In this document: positions 36,398-45,550 of the stretch, in pieces
Layout: every line of letters begins with the position of its first letter
How positions within the stretch are numbered: the stretch's first letter is position 1
Source: Agarilytica sp045430285
GTDB taxonomy: Bacteria; Pseudomonadota; Gammaproteobacteria; Pseudomonadales; Cellvibrionaceae
Reading direction: 5' to 3'
Length of the DNA stretch: 64,000 nt
Assembly: GCA_045430285.1 (NCBI GenBank)
Contig: JAILXV010000001.1
Location: 372,001 to 436,000, forward strand
Notes under the pieces: generated by a model
What the model was told of the DNA's origin: nothing
Database searches by the model: none
The model's input: the letters and a program-made list of their open reading frames with translations, nothing else
Translations under genes and position numbers: made by a program

Positions 36398-37495
36398 TTA
36401 GTATTGATAAAATCTGCAGGCGACCATATCTGCAACGGAAAGTGGCGGGCGCACTTTATCTCCGGTATGTTTTTCAAATTCAATATGGTCCTGGGGATGT
36501 TTTTTGTTTATCTCAGATTCGTTTAATACCGTCTCTTTATCCGAATATAATATTTCCATTGCGCCTGAGCTTAGGGATATGTCGTGCCGCTGTGCTTTGT
36601 TACAGAATATTCTGTCTATAAGGTAGCTGTACCCGTTAAACCCAGAATACGCCCATAAACGATCTATTTTGGAATCCCAAAATAATCCGCATTCAATCAC
36701 CGTGACAACGCCGTTTTGACCTATTTTAATATCAAGGCTTATCTGGCTGTTGTTAATGTCGAGCGCTTTCGCGGCCAGTGATGACTGCTTATAGATCTCA
36801 CTGAAGGCTGGTGTAGTGTTGATTGGCGTGAGCTCAAACCGGTTTGGGATGAAATCATCACGACGATCACCGGATATTTTTCGGCTTAAACTGATAATTT
36901 CAAGAGTGCCGTCGACAACAAGTCCGTCAACGCTGTATTCATCTCCTTCTATATAGGATTCATACACCCAATCCTGAATATCCCCTGATGGGATAGCGTG
37001 ATTAAGTGCGCTGAGAGATTCAATTTTTTTAACACCAAGACCACCAAGACCATTTTTCCCTGGTTTTATCACAATAGGGAAATTCTCTGTATGTAGTGAG
37101 TTAGGTGAAAATGCCTGTGCGACGTTTATTTTCGCGTTGCGCAGGTACTCTTGCATACTAAGCTTGCTATAACTACGCGCTACACTTGTAACGCTGAAGC
37201 CAGGGTATTCTGTTTTGAACACACGATTTAATTCGGCAACATTGTGCGCAACAGGCCCCGCTGAAGAGTTTGAAAATACGCCGTTTATTTTATGCGTGTC
37301 GTTTTCCTGTGTAAGTTTTTCGATTAGGGTATCTAGGCAGTAGGTACTATTTTCTATAAATACATCAGCGTCGCTTTTTGATACAGCATTTGGATCTCTA
37401 TCCACGACAGTAACTCGCCAGCCCCTTTTCTGGAACTCTGTGACGTAGGGCCGCTGTGATTTTCCGCCGGCCAATATGACGATATGCTTACTCAT
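36398..37495 (-). CDS. ATP-grasp ligase C of the glycosylation island (divergent metal site)
   Basis: The 365-residue protein begins IVILAGGKSQRPYVTEFQKRG and has an ATP-grasp lid FPIVIKPGKNGLGGLGV and YESYIEGDEYSVDGLVV. Where relatives read IEVNPR-like sequence at the metal site, this one reads VIECGLFWDSKIDR, so one ligand may be lost or replaced. It starts within the stop of the upstream methyltransferase (TGATG), implying coupled translation. It may be a ligase of different specificity or a non-catalytic partner of A or B. Confidence 0.78.
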   Translation of the reverse strand: MSKHIVILAGGKSQRPYVTEFQKRGWRVTVVDRDPNAVSKSDADVFIENSTYCLDTLIEKLTQENDTHKINGVFSNSSAGPVAHNVAELNRVFKTEYPGFSVTSVARSYSKLSMQEYLRNAKINVAQAFSPNSLHTENFPIVIKPGKNGLGGLGVKKIESLSALNHAIPSGDIQDWVYESYIEGDEYSVDGLVVDGTLEIISLSRKISGDRRDDFIPNRFELTPINTTPAFSEIYKQSSLAAKALDINNSQISLDIKIGQNGVVTVIECGLFWDSKIDRLWAYSGFNGYSYLIDRIFCNKAQRHDISLSSGAMEILYSDKETVLNESEINKKHPQDHIEFEKHTGDKVRPPLSVADMVACRFYQY

Positions 37496-38397
37496 CAGCT
37501 CACTTTTTTAGCATAGAGGCAGACTTCGCGCCCAAGCCCAAGCTCGGTGAATGCACGATATATTTTTCGTTTTAAAGGGTTTAAACCCGCTTTATGCAAG
37601 GTTTGTTCAAATCGAATGCGTTTTTTATGGCAGGCTCTTCCCATTTCATCTTGCCCGACGTAGTTATCACCCATCAGAAGAAACATATCAATGGGAAAGG
37701 TGTTTTCGCGCAGTACAATTTCATAACCGCTCTTTTCAAGGAGGCCAGACAAAGACTCTGGCGTAAAATAGTTGAGATGGTGGGTAGGGACTACCCACCA
37801 AGGCTTATAGTCGTCCACCTCTCGCAATGCATGTTGAAAGGGATTGTAATCATTTGGCGCAGTGACGCAGATCAGCCCTCCTGGCTTGGTTAATTGATTG
37901 ATCGTTTGAATAAATTCAATGGGGTTGGGAATATGCTCCAATACTAGGCTGGTGTGTATAGCATCAAACTGGCCGAGAGGTTTGGCTGTTTCCGGTGTTA
38001 GAAAATCTTCGATGGTTTCAATGCCAAAGCTTCGGGCTTTTTCAGCCGCCTGTGTGGAGGGCTCTATGCCCACCGTATCCCAGCCGCGTTCTTTTCCGCA
38101 TTTTAAAAACAGCCCCGGTCCACACCCCACATCCAGAATCCGTTTTTGCCCATCGCCAAGCTGCTCCTCAAAGGTATCGTAACGGTCGGTGTACTGGATT
38201 TGATACCATTCTTGGTCTTCCATGTATCGTGTTAACGAAAGCGGTTTGGTTTTTTCGTAATAGTCGTGACGGTAGGTGGTGGTAAGTTCCTCCACAGTGG
38301 GTATTGGGTTGACGTGAATAAACCCACATTGCTCGCAATCGAGAATATCTACGCCATTTACCTTATCGATGACTTTCCCACTGTGTTCGTTTTGCAT
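37495..38397 (-). CDS. Class I SAM-dependent methyltransferase
   Basis: The 300-residue protein has an N-terminal CEQCGFIHVNPIP segment that may bind zinc (C-x2-C), the SAM motif RILDVGCGPGLFLK, acidic loop VGIEPS, and ITVTAPNDYNPFQ-like post-motifs. The N-terminal Cys pair recalls sugar methyltransferases of surface glycan clusters. It lies 6 bases after the NeuB-like gene and overlaps ATP-grasp C by 1 base. An O- or N-methyl group on the glycan or its acyl chain is the inferred product. Confidence 0.82.
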   Translation of the reverse strand: MQNEHSGKVIDKVNGVDILDCEQCGFIHVNPIPTVEELTTTYRHDYYEKTKPLSLTRYMEDQEWYQIQYTDRYDTFEEQLGDGQKRILDVGCGPGLFLKCGKERGWDTVGIEPSTQAAEKARSFGIETIEDFLTPETAKPLGQFDAIHTSLVLEHIPNPIEFIQTINQLTKPGGLICVTAPNDYNPFQHALREVDDYKPWWVVPTHHLNYFTPESLSGLLEKSGYEIVLRENTFPIDMFLLMGDNYVGQDEMGRACHKKRIRFEQTLHKAGLNPLKRKIYRAFTELGLGREVCLYAKKVS

Positions 38398-38403
38398 CGT
38401 GAT

Positions 38404-39261
38404 TTACCCTTTAAAGTTCAGTCGTTCGCTAATAAATGGCCGTAGACCGTCGGAAGGGTCAGCTCGCCATACACGGTCGGGCAGTTCGGAATTTGATATT
38501 TGTTTGTTTGGATCGCCATCGGCAATGAATGCGCTTTTCATATCCTGAATCACACTACCAATTTGATTGGGGAGCCAACAGTGTCCAGCGCCATATTCCT
38601 CTCCTGTTTCATCTAGGTCGATATGAAACTCGATGACATCGGCTTGCCAATGATGAATTGCGCGATTAAGTACAGCAGGGGAAACGCTATGGTCGGACCA
38701 ACCCACCTTTGTTCCATAGCGCTTACGGTAGGTATCTAATACGGCTAAATTACATTCATGCGACGGCGTGGGATAAGCCGATACACAATGCAGTACGGTT
38801 ATATCCGTTGCGCCGTGGGATTTTAATGTGTCTATGGCGGCATCGACTTCTTCAATGGTGGCCATGCCAGTCGAAATAACAACGGGTAAGCCGGTTGCAG
38901 CGCAGGCCGCGAGTAGATCAGTCCATAGCAGCTCGTATGAGGCGATCTTAAAGAAATCAACGTAGGGCCTAAGTTCTTCTACAGCGGCCAAATAAAACGG
39001 CGTACAGGAAAAGGCGATATTGTTTTGATCACAGCAGGATTTTAGCTCAGGTAGAAACGAGACTGGCAGCTCCCATTTTTTTCGTTCGCGGTGCTGCGCA
39101 CTTTTATTAAGAATCTCAGGAGAAAATAGCTCGTCTATTTTAAATAATTGAAACTTCACTGCATCGCAACCAATACGTGCTGAGGTCTCGATAAATTCAA
39201 AGCAACGAGAAAGGTCACGATGATGGTTGCTTGATACTTCTGCAATGAAACTCGTTTTCAT
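38404..39261 (-). CDS. NeuB/PseI-like nonulosonate synthase lacking the SAF domain
   Basis: NeuB-family enzymes condense phosphoenolpyruvate with a six-carbon sugar to give a nine-carbon acid. The barrel is recognisable: FIAEVSSNHHRDLSRCFEFI, CDAVKFQLFKIDELFSPE, SCTPFYLAAVEEL, FFKIASYEL, VISTGMATIEEVDAAI, LHCVSAYPTP and GWSDHS. The usual EKHFT-like segment reads IEFHIDLDETG. At 285 residues it ends just where the C-terminal SAF (antifreeze-like) domain of normal NeuB (about 340-350) would begin, so that domain is missing. No frame-shifted remnant is seen after the stop. It is the first gene of the operon. Confidence 0.82.
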   Translation of the reverse strand: MKTSFIAEVSSNHHRDLSRCFEFIETSARIGCDAVKFQLFKIDELFSPEILNKSAQHRERKKWELPVSFLPELKSCCDQNNIAFSCTPFYLAAVEELRPYVDFFKIASYELLWTDLLAACAATGLPVVISTGMATIEEVDAAIDTLKSHGATDITVLHCVSAYPTPSHECNLAVLDTYRKRYGTKVGWSDHSVSPAVLNRAIHHWQADVIEFHIDLDETGEEYGAGHCWLPNQIGSVIQDMKSAFIADGDPNKQISNSELPDRVWRADPSDGLRPFISERLNFKG

Positions 39262-39841
39262 GTGTTGGCTTATTTACTTCAGATCGCGGTGATTCTGGTT
39301 CACGAGTATTTTGGTGGAAGTTTGATCTATCGCTCGGTGTTAGCCGATATACCGTCTCATTCGCTTCTTTATTATTACCTAAGCAACTTTTAGGCCTGCT
39401 TAAGTTAGACCCACATAAGGAGAGCTAACATCTGTGCTTCGGTTTGTTGTGTATATGGTTTTTTATGACATCGACACTACTTATTTAGTTGAGTCGATCA
39501 CTTCCGTCAATATTTTGTCATTAATAAATGCTCAGTGTGGCGAACCTAGACGGATGGATATGTATCGTGAAGGTCTGCAACACACTAGCCAACGCGTATT
39601 TATGCGGGGTTTATAGCCGATAAAATGGGAATTCTGGGTTTTTATGCTATTAATTGATAGGAGGCCAGCGGGAGCGTGGGCTGAAGGACTACGGTCATAT
39701 CTTCGGCGCTTCAGTGGGTGTTTCAGACTTGATTGGTGTATTTTTTGCTGTTCCTCTTGAGTGGCAGATTAAGTGACATTTAAACGGCGTAATTTTGATC
39801 AATAATCTGGTGTTTGCCCCAAGGCTTAGGTGGAGAAAATA
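39262..39841. other. Divergent regulatory region of the glycosylation island
   Basis: These 580 bases separate the minus-strand NeuB operon from plus-strand pseB and must hold both promoters. I found no sigma54 or sigma28 match. A plus-strand 60-codon frame from a GTG at 39434 has GGAGAG about 9 bases upstream, but its product (LRFVVYMVFYDIDTTYL...) matches nothing I know and it may be chance. Confidence 0.5.
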
Positions 39842-40843
39842 ATGTTCGATAACAAATCAATTTTGATCACCGGTGGCACGGGTTCATTTGGGAAGAAATA
39901 CACCCAAACGATTCTGGATCGCTACAAGCCTCAGCGTTTAATTATTTTCTCCCGAGATGAGCTCAAACAGTTCGAAATGCAGCAAACATTCAATCAAAAG
40001 TGTTTGCGGTATTTTATTGGTGATGTGCGGGATGGGCGGCGTTTGTCTCAAGCGATGAATGGCGTTGACTATGTTATTCATGCTGCGGCGTTAAAGCAGG
40101 TACCAGCAGCAGAATACAACCCTATGGAGTGTATCAAGACCAACATTAATGGGGCGCAAAATGTTATCGAAGCGGCAATCGAGAATGGTGTCGAGAAGGT
40201 GATCGCGCTTTCAACCGATAAAGCCGCGAACCCCATTAATCTCTACGGCGCGACAAAGCTAGCTTCGGATAAGCTTTTTGTTGCTGCGAATAACATTGTG
40301 GGGGGCAGCAAGCCCCGTTTTGCATGTGTACGTTATGGAAACGTGCTCGGTTCACGCGGTTCGGTTGTTCCGTTTTTTAAAAAACTGGTTGAAGAAAAAG
40401 CCGATCATATTCCGATTACCCATGAAGATATGACCCGTTTTTGGATTACATTACAGCAGGCCGTTGATTTTGTTCTGGTAAATTTTCAACGTATGCAAGG
40501 CGGCGAAATTTTTGTCCCTAAAATTCCTTCTGTGAATATTATGGATCTGGCGAAAGCCTACGCGCCAGATATGCCGACGAAAATTATTGGTGTTCGACCA
40601 GGTGAAAAACTCCATGAAATCATGTGCCCAGCGGATGATGCTCATCGTACATTGGAGTTTGATGATCATTACGTTTTATCTCCCACCATTCGTTTCTTTA
40701 ACAGGGAAACATGTTTCGATGAAAATGGCCTGGGCGAAAAGGGTAAACCCGTTCCTATGGGGTATGAATATCATAGCGGCAATAACCCTAGTTTTTTGAG
40801 CGTTGATGAAATTCGTGAATATGATCAACATGCCGTACTTTAA
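39842..40843 (+). CDS. pseB: UDP-GlcNAc 4,6-dehydratase (inverting) PseB
   Basis: PseB makes the first intermediate of pseudaminic acid, UDP-2-acetamido-2,6-dideoxy-beta-L-arabino-hexos-4-ulose. The 333-residue extended-SDR protein has SILITGGTGSFG, FSRDELKQFEMQ, FIGDVRDGRRL, HAAALKQVPAAEYNP, STDKAANPINLYGATK and VRYGNVLGSRGSVVPFF. A GTG at 39830 is in frame, but the ATG at 39842 follows GGTGGAG at proper distance and matches the family N-terminus. It is followed 16 bases on by pseC. Confidence 0.94.
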   Translation: MFDNKSILITGGTGSFGKKYTQTILDRYKPQRLIIFSRDELKQFEMQQTFNQKCLRYFIGDVRDGRRLSQAMNGVDYVIHAAALKQVPAAEYNPMECIKTNINGAQNVIEAAIENGVEKVIALSTDKAANPINLYGATKLASDKLFVAANNIVGGSKPRFACVRYGNVLGSRGSVVPFFKKLVEEKADHIPITHEDMTRFWITLQQAVDFVLVNFQRMQGGEIFVPKIPSVNIMDLAKAYAPDMPTKIIGVRPGEKLHEIMCPADDAHRTLEFDDHYVLSPTIRFFNRETCFDENGLGEKGKPVPMGYEYHSGNNPSFLSVDEIREYDQHAVL

Positions 40844-40859
40844 CTAATTTTTACGCTTC

Positions 40860-42026
40860 ATGATCCCTTACGGTAAACAAGATATATCACAGCAGGACAT
40901 TGATGCCGTAACAGAAGTGCTTCGTTCTGACTTCATTACCCAAGGGGACCAGCTCCCCATGTTCGAAAAATCCTTAACCGATTATTGCGGTGCTGCACAT
41001 GCGGTGGCTGTGAATAGCGGCACCTCGGCATTACATATCGCGTGTTTAGCACTTGGTGTAGGTAAAAACGATTGGGTGTGGACTTCCCCCATTAGTTTTG
41101 TCGCTTCAGCCAATTGCGCCTTATACTGTGGCGCTAATGTAGATTTTGTCGATATCGATTCGCGAACTTACAATTTATCCGCATCTGCACTTTCGACGAA
41201 ATTGGTCGAAGCGAAAAAACAAGGATGTCTACCAAAGGTTGTGATACCCGTGCATTTAGCTGGGCAATCTTGCGAGATGGAGAGCATTAAACGCTTATCT
41301 GAAGAGTATGGTTTTTCGATAATTGAAGATGCTTCTCATGCGATTGGTGGCAGTTACCTTAATGATAAAGTGGGCAGCTGCAAACACTCAGACATAACTG
41401 TATTTAGTTTTCATCCCGTTAAATTGGTTACCACTGGCGAAGGTGGCGCAGCGCTAACAAACAGCGGTGACCTTGCTGAAAAAATGGCTTCTTTTCGTTG
41501 TCATGGTATTACCCGTGATGAAGATAAAATGACGGAAAAGAGCCATGGTCCATGGTATTACCAGCAAGTATCACTGGGCTTCAATTATAGAATAACGGAT
41601 CTTCAGGCGGCTTTAGGGACCAGTCAAATGCAGCGGCTCGATGAGTTTATTCAAAAACGGCACCATCTGATTCGACGTTATTCTGAAGCATTGTCATCGT
41701 TGCCCATAGTGCTTCCATGGGTGTCAGACAATACCTATACGGCCAGTCATCTATATATTGTGCGATTAAAACTGAACGAAATTTCCTTAAGCCATCGGGA
41801 GGTATTTACTCGCTTACGAGAAGAGGGTGTTGGCGTAAATGTACATTATATTCCCATATATAAGCAGCCATATTTTGAATCTCTTGGTGTTGAATATGAT
41901 TCATGTCCAAATGCAGAGACGTATTATCAAGAAGCGATCTCGTTACCGATGTTCTCTTCGTTAAATGAAAAAGATTTTTCATGTGTTGTTAACGCGTTAC
42001 AGCGTGTTTTGGGCGAGTCGCCGTAA
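40860..42026 (+). CDS. pseC: UDP-4-keto sugar aminotransferase PseC
   Basis: PseC adds the C4 amine to the PseB product, with glutamate and PLP. The 388-residue protein begins IPYGKQDISQQDIDAV and LRSDFITQG, has AVNSGTSALHIACLALGVG, SFVASANCALYCGA, IIEDASHAIGGSY and the PLP lysine K188 in FHPVKLVTTGEGG, then RCHGITRD and ITDLQAALGTSQ. All these fit the DegT/PseC family. The amine it installs is the site that PseH normally acetylates; no PseH is seen in the island. Confidence 0.94.
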   Translation: MIPYGKQDISQQDIDAVTEVLRSDFITQGDQLPMFEKSLTDYCGAAHAVAVNSGTSALHIACLALGVGKNDWVWTSPISFVASANCALYCGANVDFVDIDSRTYNLSASALSTKLVEAKKQGCLPKVVIPVHLAGQSCEMESIKRLSEEYGFSIIEDASHAIGGSYLNDKVGSCKHSDITVFSFHPVKLVTTGEGGAALTNSGDLAEKMASFRCHGITRDEDKMTEKSHGPWYYQQVSLGFNYRITDLQAALGTSQMQRLDEFIQKRHHLIRRYSEALSSLPIVLPWVSDNTYTASHLYIVRLKLNEISLSHREVFTRLREEGVGVNVHYIPIYKQPYFESLGVEYDSCPNAETYYQEAISLPMFSSLNEKDFSCVVNALQRVLGESP

Positions 42027-42062
42027 GAATCCCATTTATACCCCGACAAAGTAAATCAGATT

Positions 42063-43238
42063 ATGAGAAAAGTATGTTTTATTCAATGTCATTACACGAA
42101 TATCACAGAGGAATCTGATCCTCGGTATTTTTGTGTTGAAAAAATACGTGATAGTGGCTTGTTTGATGAAGTTGTTCTTGCTGCTGCTGATGTACCTGAA
42201 AATAAAATTTTCGCTGATCTCGCTGAAAAATGGGGCGTTAAATACTTTCTCGGGTCGCCGGACAATATGATTCTGCGAATGCAAGAGGTGGCTAAGGCTT
42301 TTGATTGCCAAGTATTAGCTCGTGTATTGCTGTATTGGTTTTATCTCGATGTAAAACTGATTGGCCGTATGATGGCGTTGTTGGAAGAAGAACAGGCTGA
42401 TTACGTTAACTTACCACTAAATTTTGATATTAAATTTGGCGCTGATGTTCATTCGTTATCGGGTCTAAACAAGGTCGATGCAGACTTAAGGCGTGATGAG
42501 ACCCTGTTCGAGGAAACTAAATTTCGCCCTTGGTTTTATATAGAAGAGAATAAAGACAATCTCTGGAAAGTAGTAACGTGTAAGGATGTCCCCACGTATT
42601 CCAACCAAATGCATGAGGAAACAGCCGCTCAGATTATAGCCTCCACGCCCTGGGCATGGGACTACGGCAAGGTGTTTTATTACCATGAATATGTGTTTGC
42701 GGCAAAACGTTTGCACGATGTGGATACCGTACTCGATTTATCCTGCGGTTGGGGGAGCGGTACTAATATACTTGCCGATGTATGTAAAAACGCAATTGGC
42801 GCGGATGTGTCAAAGTCGCTTATAGAATCCGCAAGAGAACGTTTTGAAAAGGATAATCTTCGTTTTATTGTAACGGATGGCCAAGCACTGACAATGCCGG
42901 ATGACTCTGTTGATGCCGTGGTGTCAATCCATACGATGGAGCATATTGAAGACGACGCAAGATTTTTATCTGAAATTAAACGAGCGTTAAGGTCGGGTGG
43001 CACCCTCATGATTGAAGTGCCGTTACGTATGCGGTTTCCTTTTATTCATAACGATAATCCTTTTGTGCCTAAGACTGAGGATTTTCCTGGGCATGTGAGG
43101 GAATATACCCCTGAAGGTTTTCAGCGCTTGGTTGAACAGTTTTTTGAAATCGAAGAAGTGTTGGGTGATAATCGGGGATCTTATTGTCCCGTTGATCAGG
43201 CCAGGAATGCCGTCATGATTATTGCGAAAAACATGTAG
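42063..43238 (+). CDS. Fusion: SpsF/NeuA-like N-terminal domain with methyltransferase
   Basis: The 391-residue protein has two parts. The first, about 1-150, resembles a short nucleotidyltransferase (RYFCVEKIRDSGLFDEVVLA, VKYFLGSPDNMILRMQEVAK, QVLARVLLYWFYLDVKLIG), but lacks the usual N-terminal ARxxSxRLPxK motif and is probably degenerate. The second, about 195-391, is a class I SAM methyltransferase (TVLDLSCGWGSGTNIL, IGADVSKSLIE, FIVTDGQALTMPDDSVDAVV, HTMEHIEDDARFL). It lies 36 bases after pseC and shares its operon. I infer a sugar methyltransferase; the N-terminal domain may recognise a nucleotide sugar. Confidence 0.72.
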   Translation: MRKVCFIQCHYTNITEESDPRYFCVEKIRDSGLFDEVVLAAADVPENKIFADLAEKWGVKYFLGSPDNMILRMQEVAKAFDCQVLARVLLYWFYLDVKLIGRMMALLEEEQADYVNLPLNFDIKFGADVHSLSGLNKVDADLRRDETLFEETKFRPWFYIEENKDNLWKVVTCKDVPTYSNQMHEETAAQIIASTPWAWDYGKVFYYHEYVFAAKRLHDVDTVLDLSCGWGSGTNILADVCKNAIGADVSKSLIESARERFEKDNLRFIVTDGQALTMPDDSVDAVVSIHTMEHIEDDARFLSEIKRALRSGGTLMIEVPLRMRFPFIHNDNPFVPKTEDFPGHVREYTPEGFQRLVEQFFEIEEVLGDNRGSYCPVDQARNAVMIIAKNM

Positions 43239-43270
43239 TATTGTTTATTTATCAGCGATTGTTAGATAAC

Positions 43271-43304
43271 AGCACTGCCATTGAGGGCTTATCAATAGCA
43301 GTGC
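43271..43304. terminator. Bidirectional terminator between convergent island genes
   Basis: GCACTGC (43272-43278) pairs with GCAGTGC (43298-43304); after one mismatch ATTG pairs with CAAT. The hairpin sits between stops of the plus-strand fusion gene and the minus-strand PhyH-GSCFA gene, so it could serve both. T-runs are short. Confidence 0.6.
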
Positions 43305-43310
43305 CGGTGA

Positions 43311-45404
43311 TTATTCAACAAACATTTCCTTAAACATAGAAATAACCCGTTGCACCACTTCACGTTTTACATGGCGGTGGTCGTCTTTCCATGCGTCTTG
43401 TGCGCACTCCGTTACAAGCTCGTAGCTTGGCAAGTAATAAACACCCTCCATTTCGCTAACTACCTGTTCAATGGCAACACGCAGTACTGCTTTGGAGTGG
43501 GTATTGGCTTCAATAATATGGTGTGTGTTGCCACGACCTGTAGCAAGTAAGGGAACAGGGGAGAGCGATATAACCAATTTGAAATCGGGGTTTTCTACTC
43601 GCACCATATTAACGAAGTCTTTAATGTTGGCCACATTCTCTTCAACGGTTAATACACGATGACTGAGTAGGTGATAAAAGCCATCTCTGGGGTTTCGGGA
43701 GATAACCGATCCGTCATGTAGTTGCCAGCACTCATTCAATCCTGCAGTAAAGACAAATACTTTACTTTTTAATAGAGAGCCACGGACCGCCGCAATATGA
43801 TTTTCGTAGTCCTCCAAGTAAGCCGCTTTAGAAGAGAAATATACATTCTCCCGATAGGGGTCGGTATAGACATTATTGTCATTGACACAGCAATAGCGGG
43901 TAAACTGCCGATGCCCAAATGCCTTTTCTGCTAACTGCTTTAAGCTGGGGGTATTGAATAGTAAGCCATAGTTTGCACTAAACTTGGCGTACTTATCTCC
44001 CGCCTTATACCCGTCGACAAAAACACCGTTCGCTGGGTTATCGGCGCGCTCTTCCACGACATAGTTAAACCCTTCAGCCTGTAAAAATTCGGCAATTTCA
44101 AAGGCGAAGCATGAACCGGCAGACCCGATAGGGGTGTTGTGGTTCATTATTTTGTGCCGATTAACATATGGCAACATGTCGAATTTATTATTCGGATGCT
44201 TTGGATGATTTGGAATCGGCCACATGATCGCATTAGGGTTAGGTTTATTGTTTGTTCTAAACCTGGCAAAGGAATTTACATGTCTTTTTTCAAAATCTAA
44301 TAATTGGCGTACGTTATCAAGGTCCTCATTCGTAAAGTAGTTTTGCCAGTTGAGATCTTTTTGAAACGATACCTTAAGTTTGATGATGAGTTCGTGCAGT
44401 GAGAAATTTAATTTTGTTCCGCTTATTTTTAAGATGTTGTCGTATATTCTTTGTGCGTAATCACTGTCTTTGAATATGATATTGAGGTGATGATGCAGTG
44501 ATGCAGTATCCGTTATCATCGCTTTTTCATTCAGCTCAACGATTTCTGTTATTGTCTGTTTAAGGTTTTGAATGTCTGAGGCGCGCATCACTTCTAGCGC
44601 GTAGTCTTCAAATGCTTGGCAGCCAATACGACAGCTTACACCCTTGTCTAGCAGGGCGTCCCATGGAATTGGGCTAGGCACAAAGCATAGGGTAAACGAA
44701 TACCTTACCGCATCATCTTTTGGCATTTCTGCCCTGTGAGCCAGTTGAGAAGGATTAAATAAAATGGTGTCACCCGCTTCAAACTCAACTCTTTCTGGGT
44801 CAAAGTCAATGTCAAAATGATCGGTCAGGTCAGATATATCACTCTGGCGTTTGGTGATATCGTTCATTATGTAGCCCACTTCCTTTAGACGTTTTGTCGC
44901 GTCTTCTCCTGCTACTAATGTCGCGGATTCATGATCAGAAGTGCTGTTTAAGTAGGTAATTGTTTTTAAATGGCACGAAGGCCCGCCATCGCAGTGCCAT
45001 TTGGTGAAATAACGTCTAGGTGTGTCTGGGTGTTTTACTTCCGAGAAGCTTGCCCACATCACCGCATAGTGACTGCCGAAATAGCCTTTCACGGCTTTAT
45101 CTATTTCTGGTGTCAGAATCATTTTAACTAACGGCAGTATTTCAGAAGAGATACGTTGGTATTGATCTTTCTCTGATACGAATCGTAAAAAAGTATCTAC
45201 CCCTTCTTTGCTCAGGGTTTTGGGGAACATCGTTTTATGAGATTTCAGAGTATTCTCTGGTCTCTCATTTTCCATGATATACGCCTGGCGTGAAATATCG
45301 CTTAGTTGTCCGTAGTGGTGCACGTTATCGTAAGTGTTAAACGTTTGAAGGTGGTTGTTAGGTCTGAGCTGATATTTTTTTTGGATATCGATGAGAGTCG
45401 TCAT
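43311..45404 (-). CDS. Fusion: PhyH-like Fe/2-oxoglutarate oxygenase and GSCFA domain
   Basis: The 697-residue protein joins two domains. The N-terminal part (about 100-250) has the iron facial triad of the phytanoyl-CoA dioxygenase family: H137 and D139 in WHCDGG, H223 in LAHRAE, and R234 for 2-oxoglutarate. The C-terminal part (about 420-690) is a GSCFA domain, related to SGNH hydrolases, with GSAGSCFA (430-434), SANYGLLFNTPSLKQL, VFTAGLNECW and LVISLSPVPLLATG. It could hydroxylate a glycan or acyl chain and add or remove an O-acyl group. It is divergent-separated from pseB and lies downstream of the Maf gene. Confidence 0.78.
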   Translation of the reverse strand: MTTLIDIQKKYQLRPNNHLQTFNTYDNVHHYGQLSDISRQAYIMENERPENTLKSHKTMFPKTLSKEGVDTFLRFVSEKDQYQRISSEILPLVKMILTPEIDKAVKGYFGSHYAVMWASFSEVKHPDTPRRYFTKWHCDGGPSCHLKTITYLNSTSDHESATLVAGEDATKRLKEVGYIMNDITKRQSDISDLTDHFDIDFDPERVEFEAGDTILFNPSQLAHRAEMPKDDAVRYSFTLCFVPSPIPWDALLDKGVSCRIGCQAFEDYALEVMRASDIQNLKQTITEIVELNEKAMITDTASLHHHLNIIFKDSDYAQRIYDNILKISGTKLNFSLHELIIKLKVSFQKDLNWQNYFTNEDLDNVRQLLDFEKRHVNSFARFRTNNKPNPNAIMWPIPNHPKHPNNKFDMLPYVNRHKIMNHNTPIGSAGSCFAFEIAEFLQAEGFNYVVEERADNPANGVFVDGYKAGDKYAKFSANYGLLFNTPSLKQLAEKAFGHRQFTRYCCVNDNNVYTDPYRENVYFSSKAAYLEDYENHIAAVRGSLLKSKVFVFTAGLNECWQLHDGSVISRNPRDGFYHLLSHRVLTVEENVANIKDFVNMVRVENPDFKLVISLSPVPLLATGRGNTHHIIEANTHSKAVLRVAIEQVVSEMEGVYYLPSYELVTECAQDAWKDDHRHVKREVVQRVISMFKEMFVE

Positions 45405-45550
45405 AGAAAATATGCCATTTATTCGCCGTTTTAACGATAAAAAGCAATATTCATTCCATTGTTTTTTGGCCTCCGTAATTGACTAAGCGGTTATTGTTTT
45501 CATGGCGATGCATTTCTTATAAAGTGCATCTAATTATACAAAAAGTCGTC

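Noticed and set aside
45405..45550. Sigma54-like site upstream of the PhyH-GSCFA gene on the minus strand
   Set aside because: Spacing of GG and GC is right, but neither box otherwise matches (CGGCGA and TGGC).
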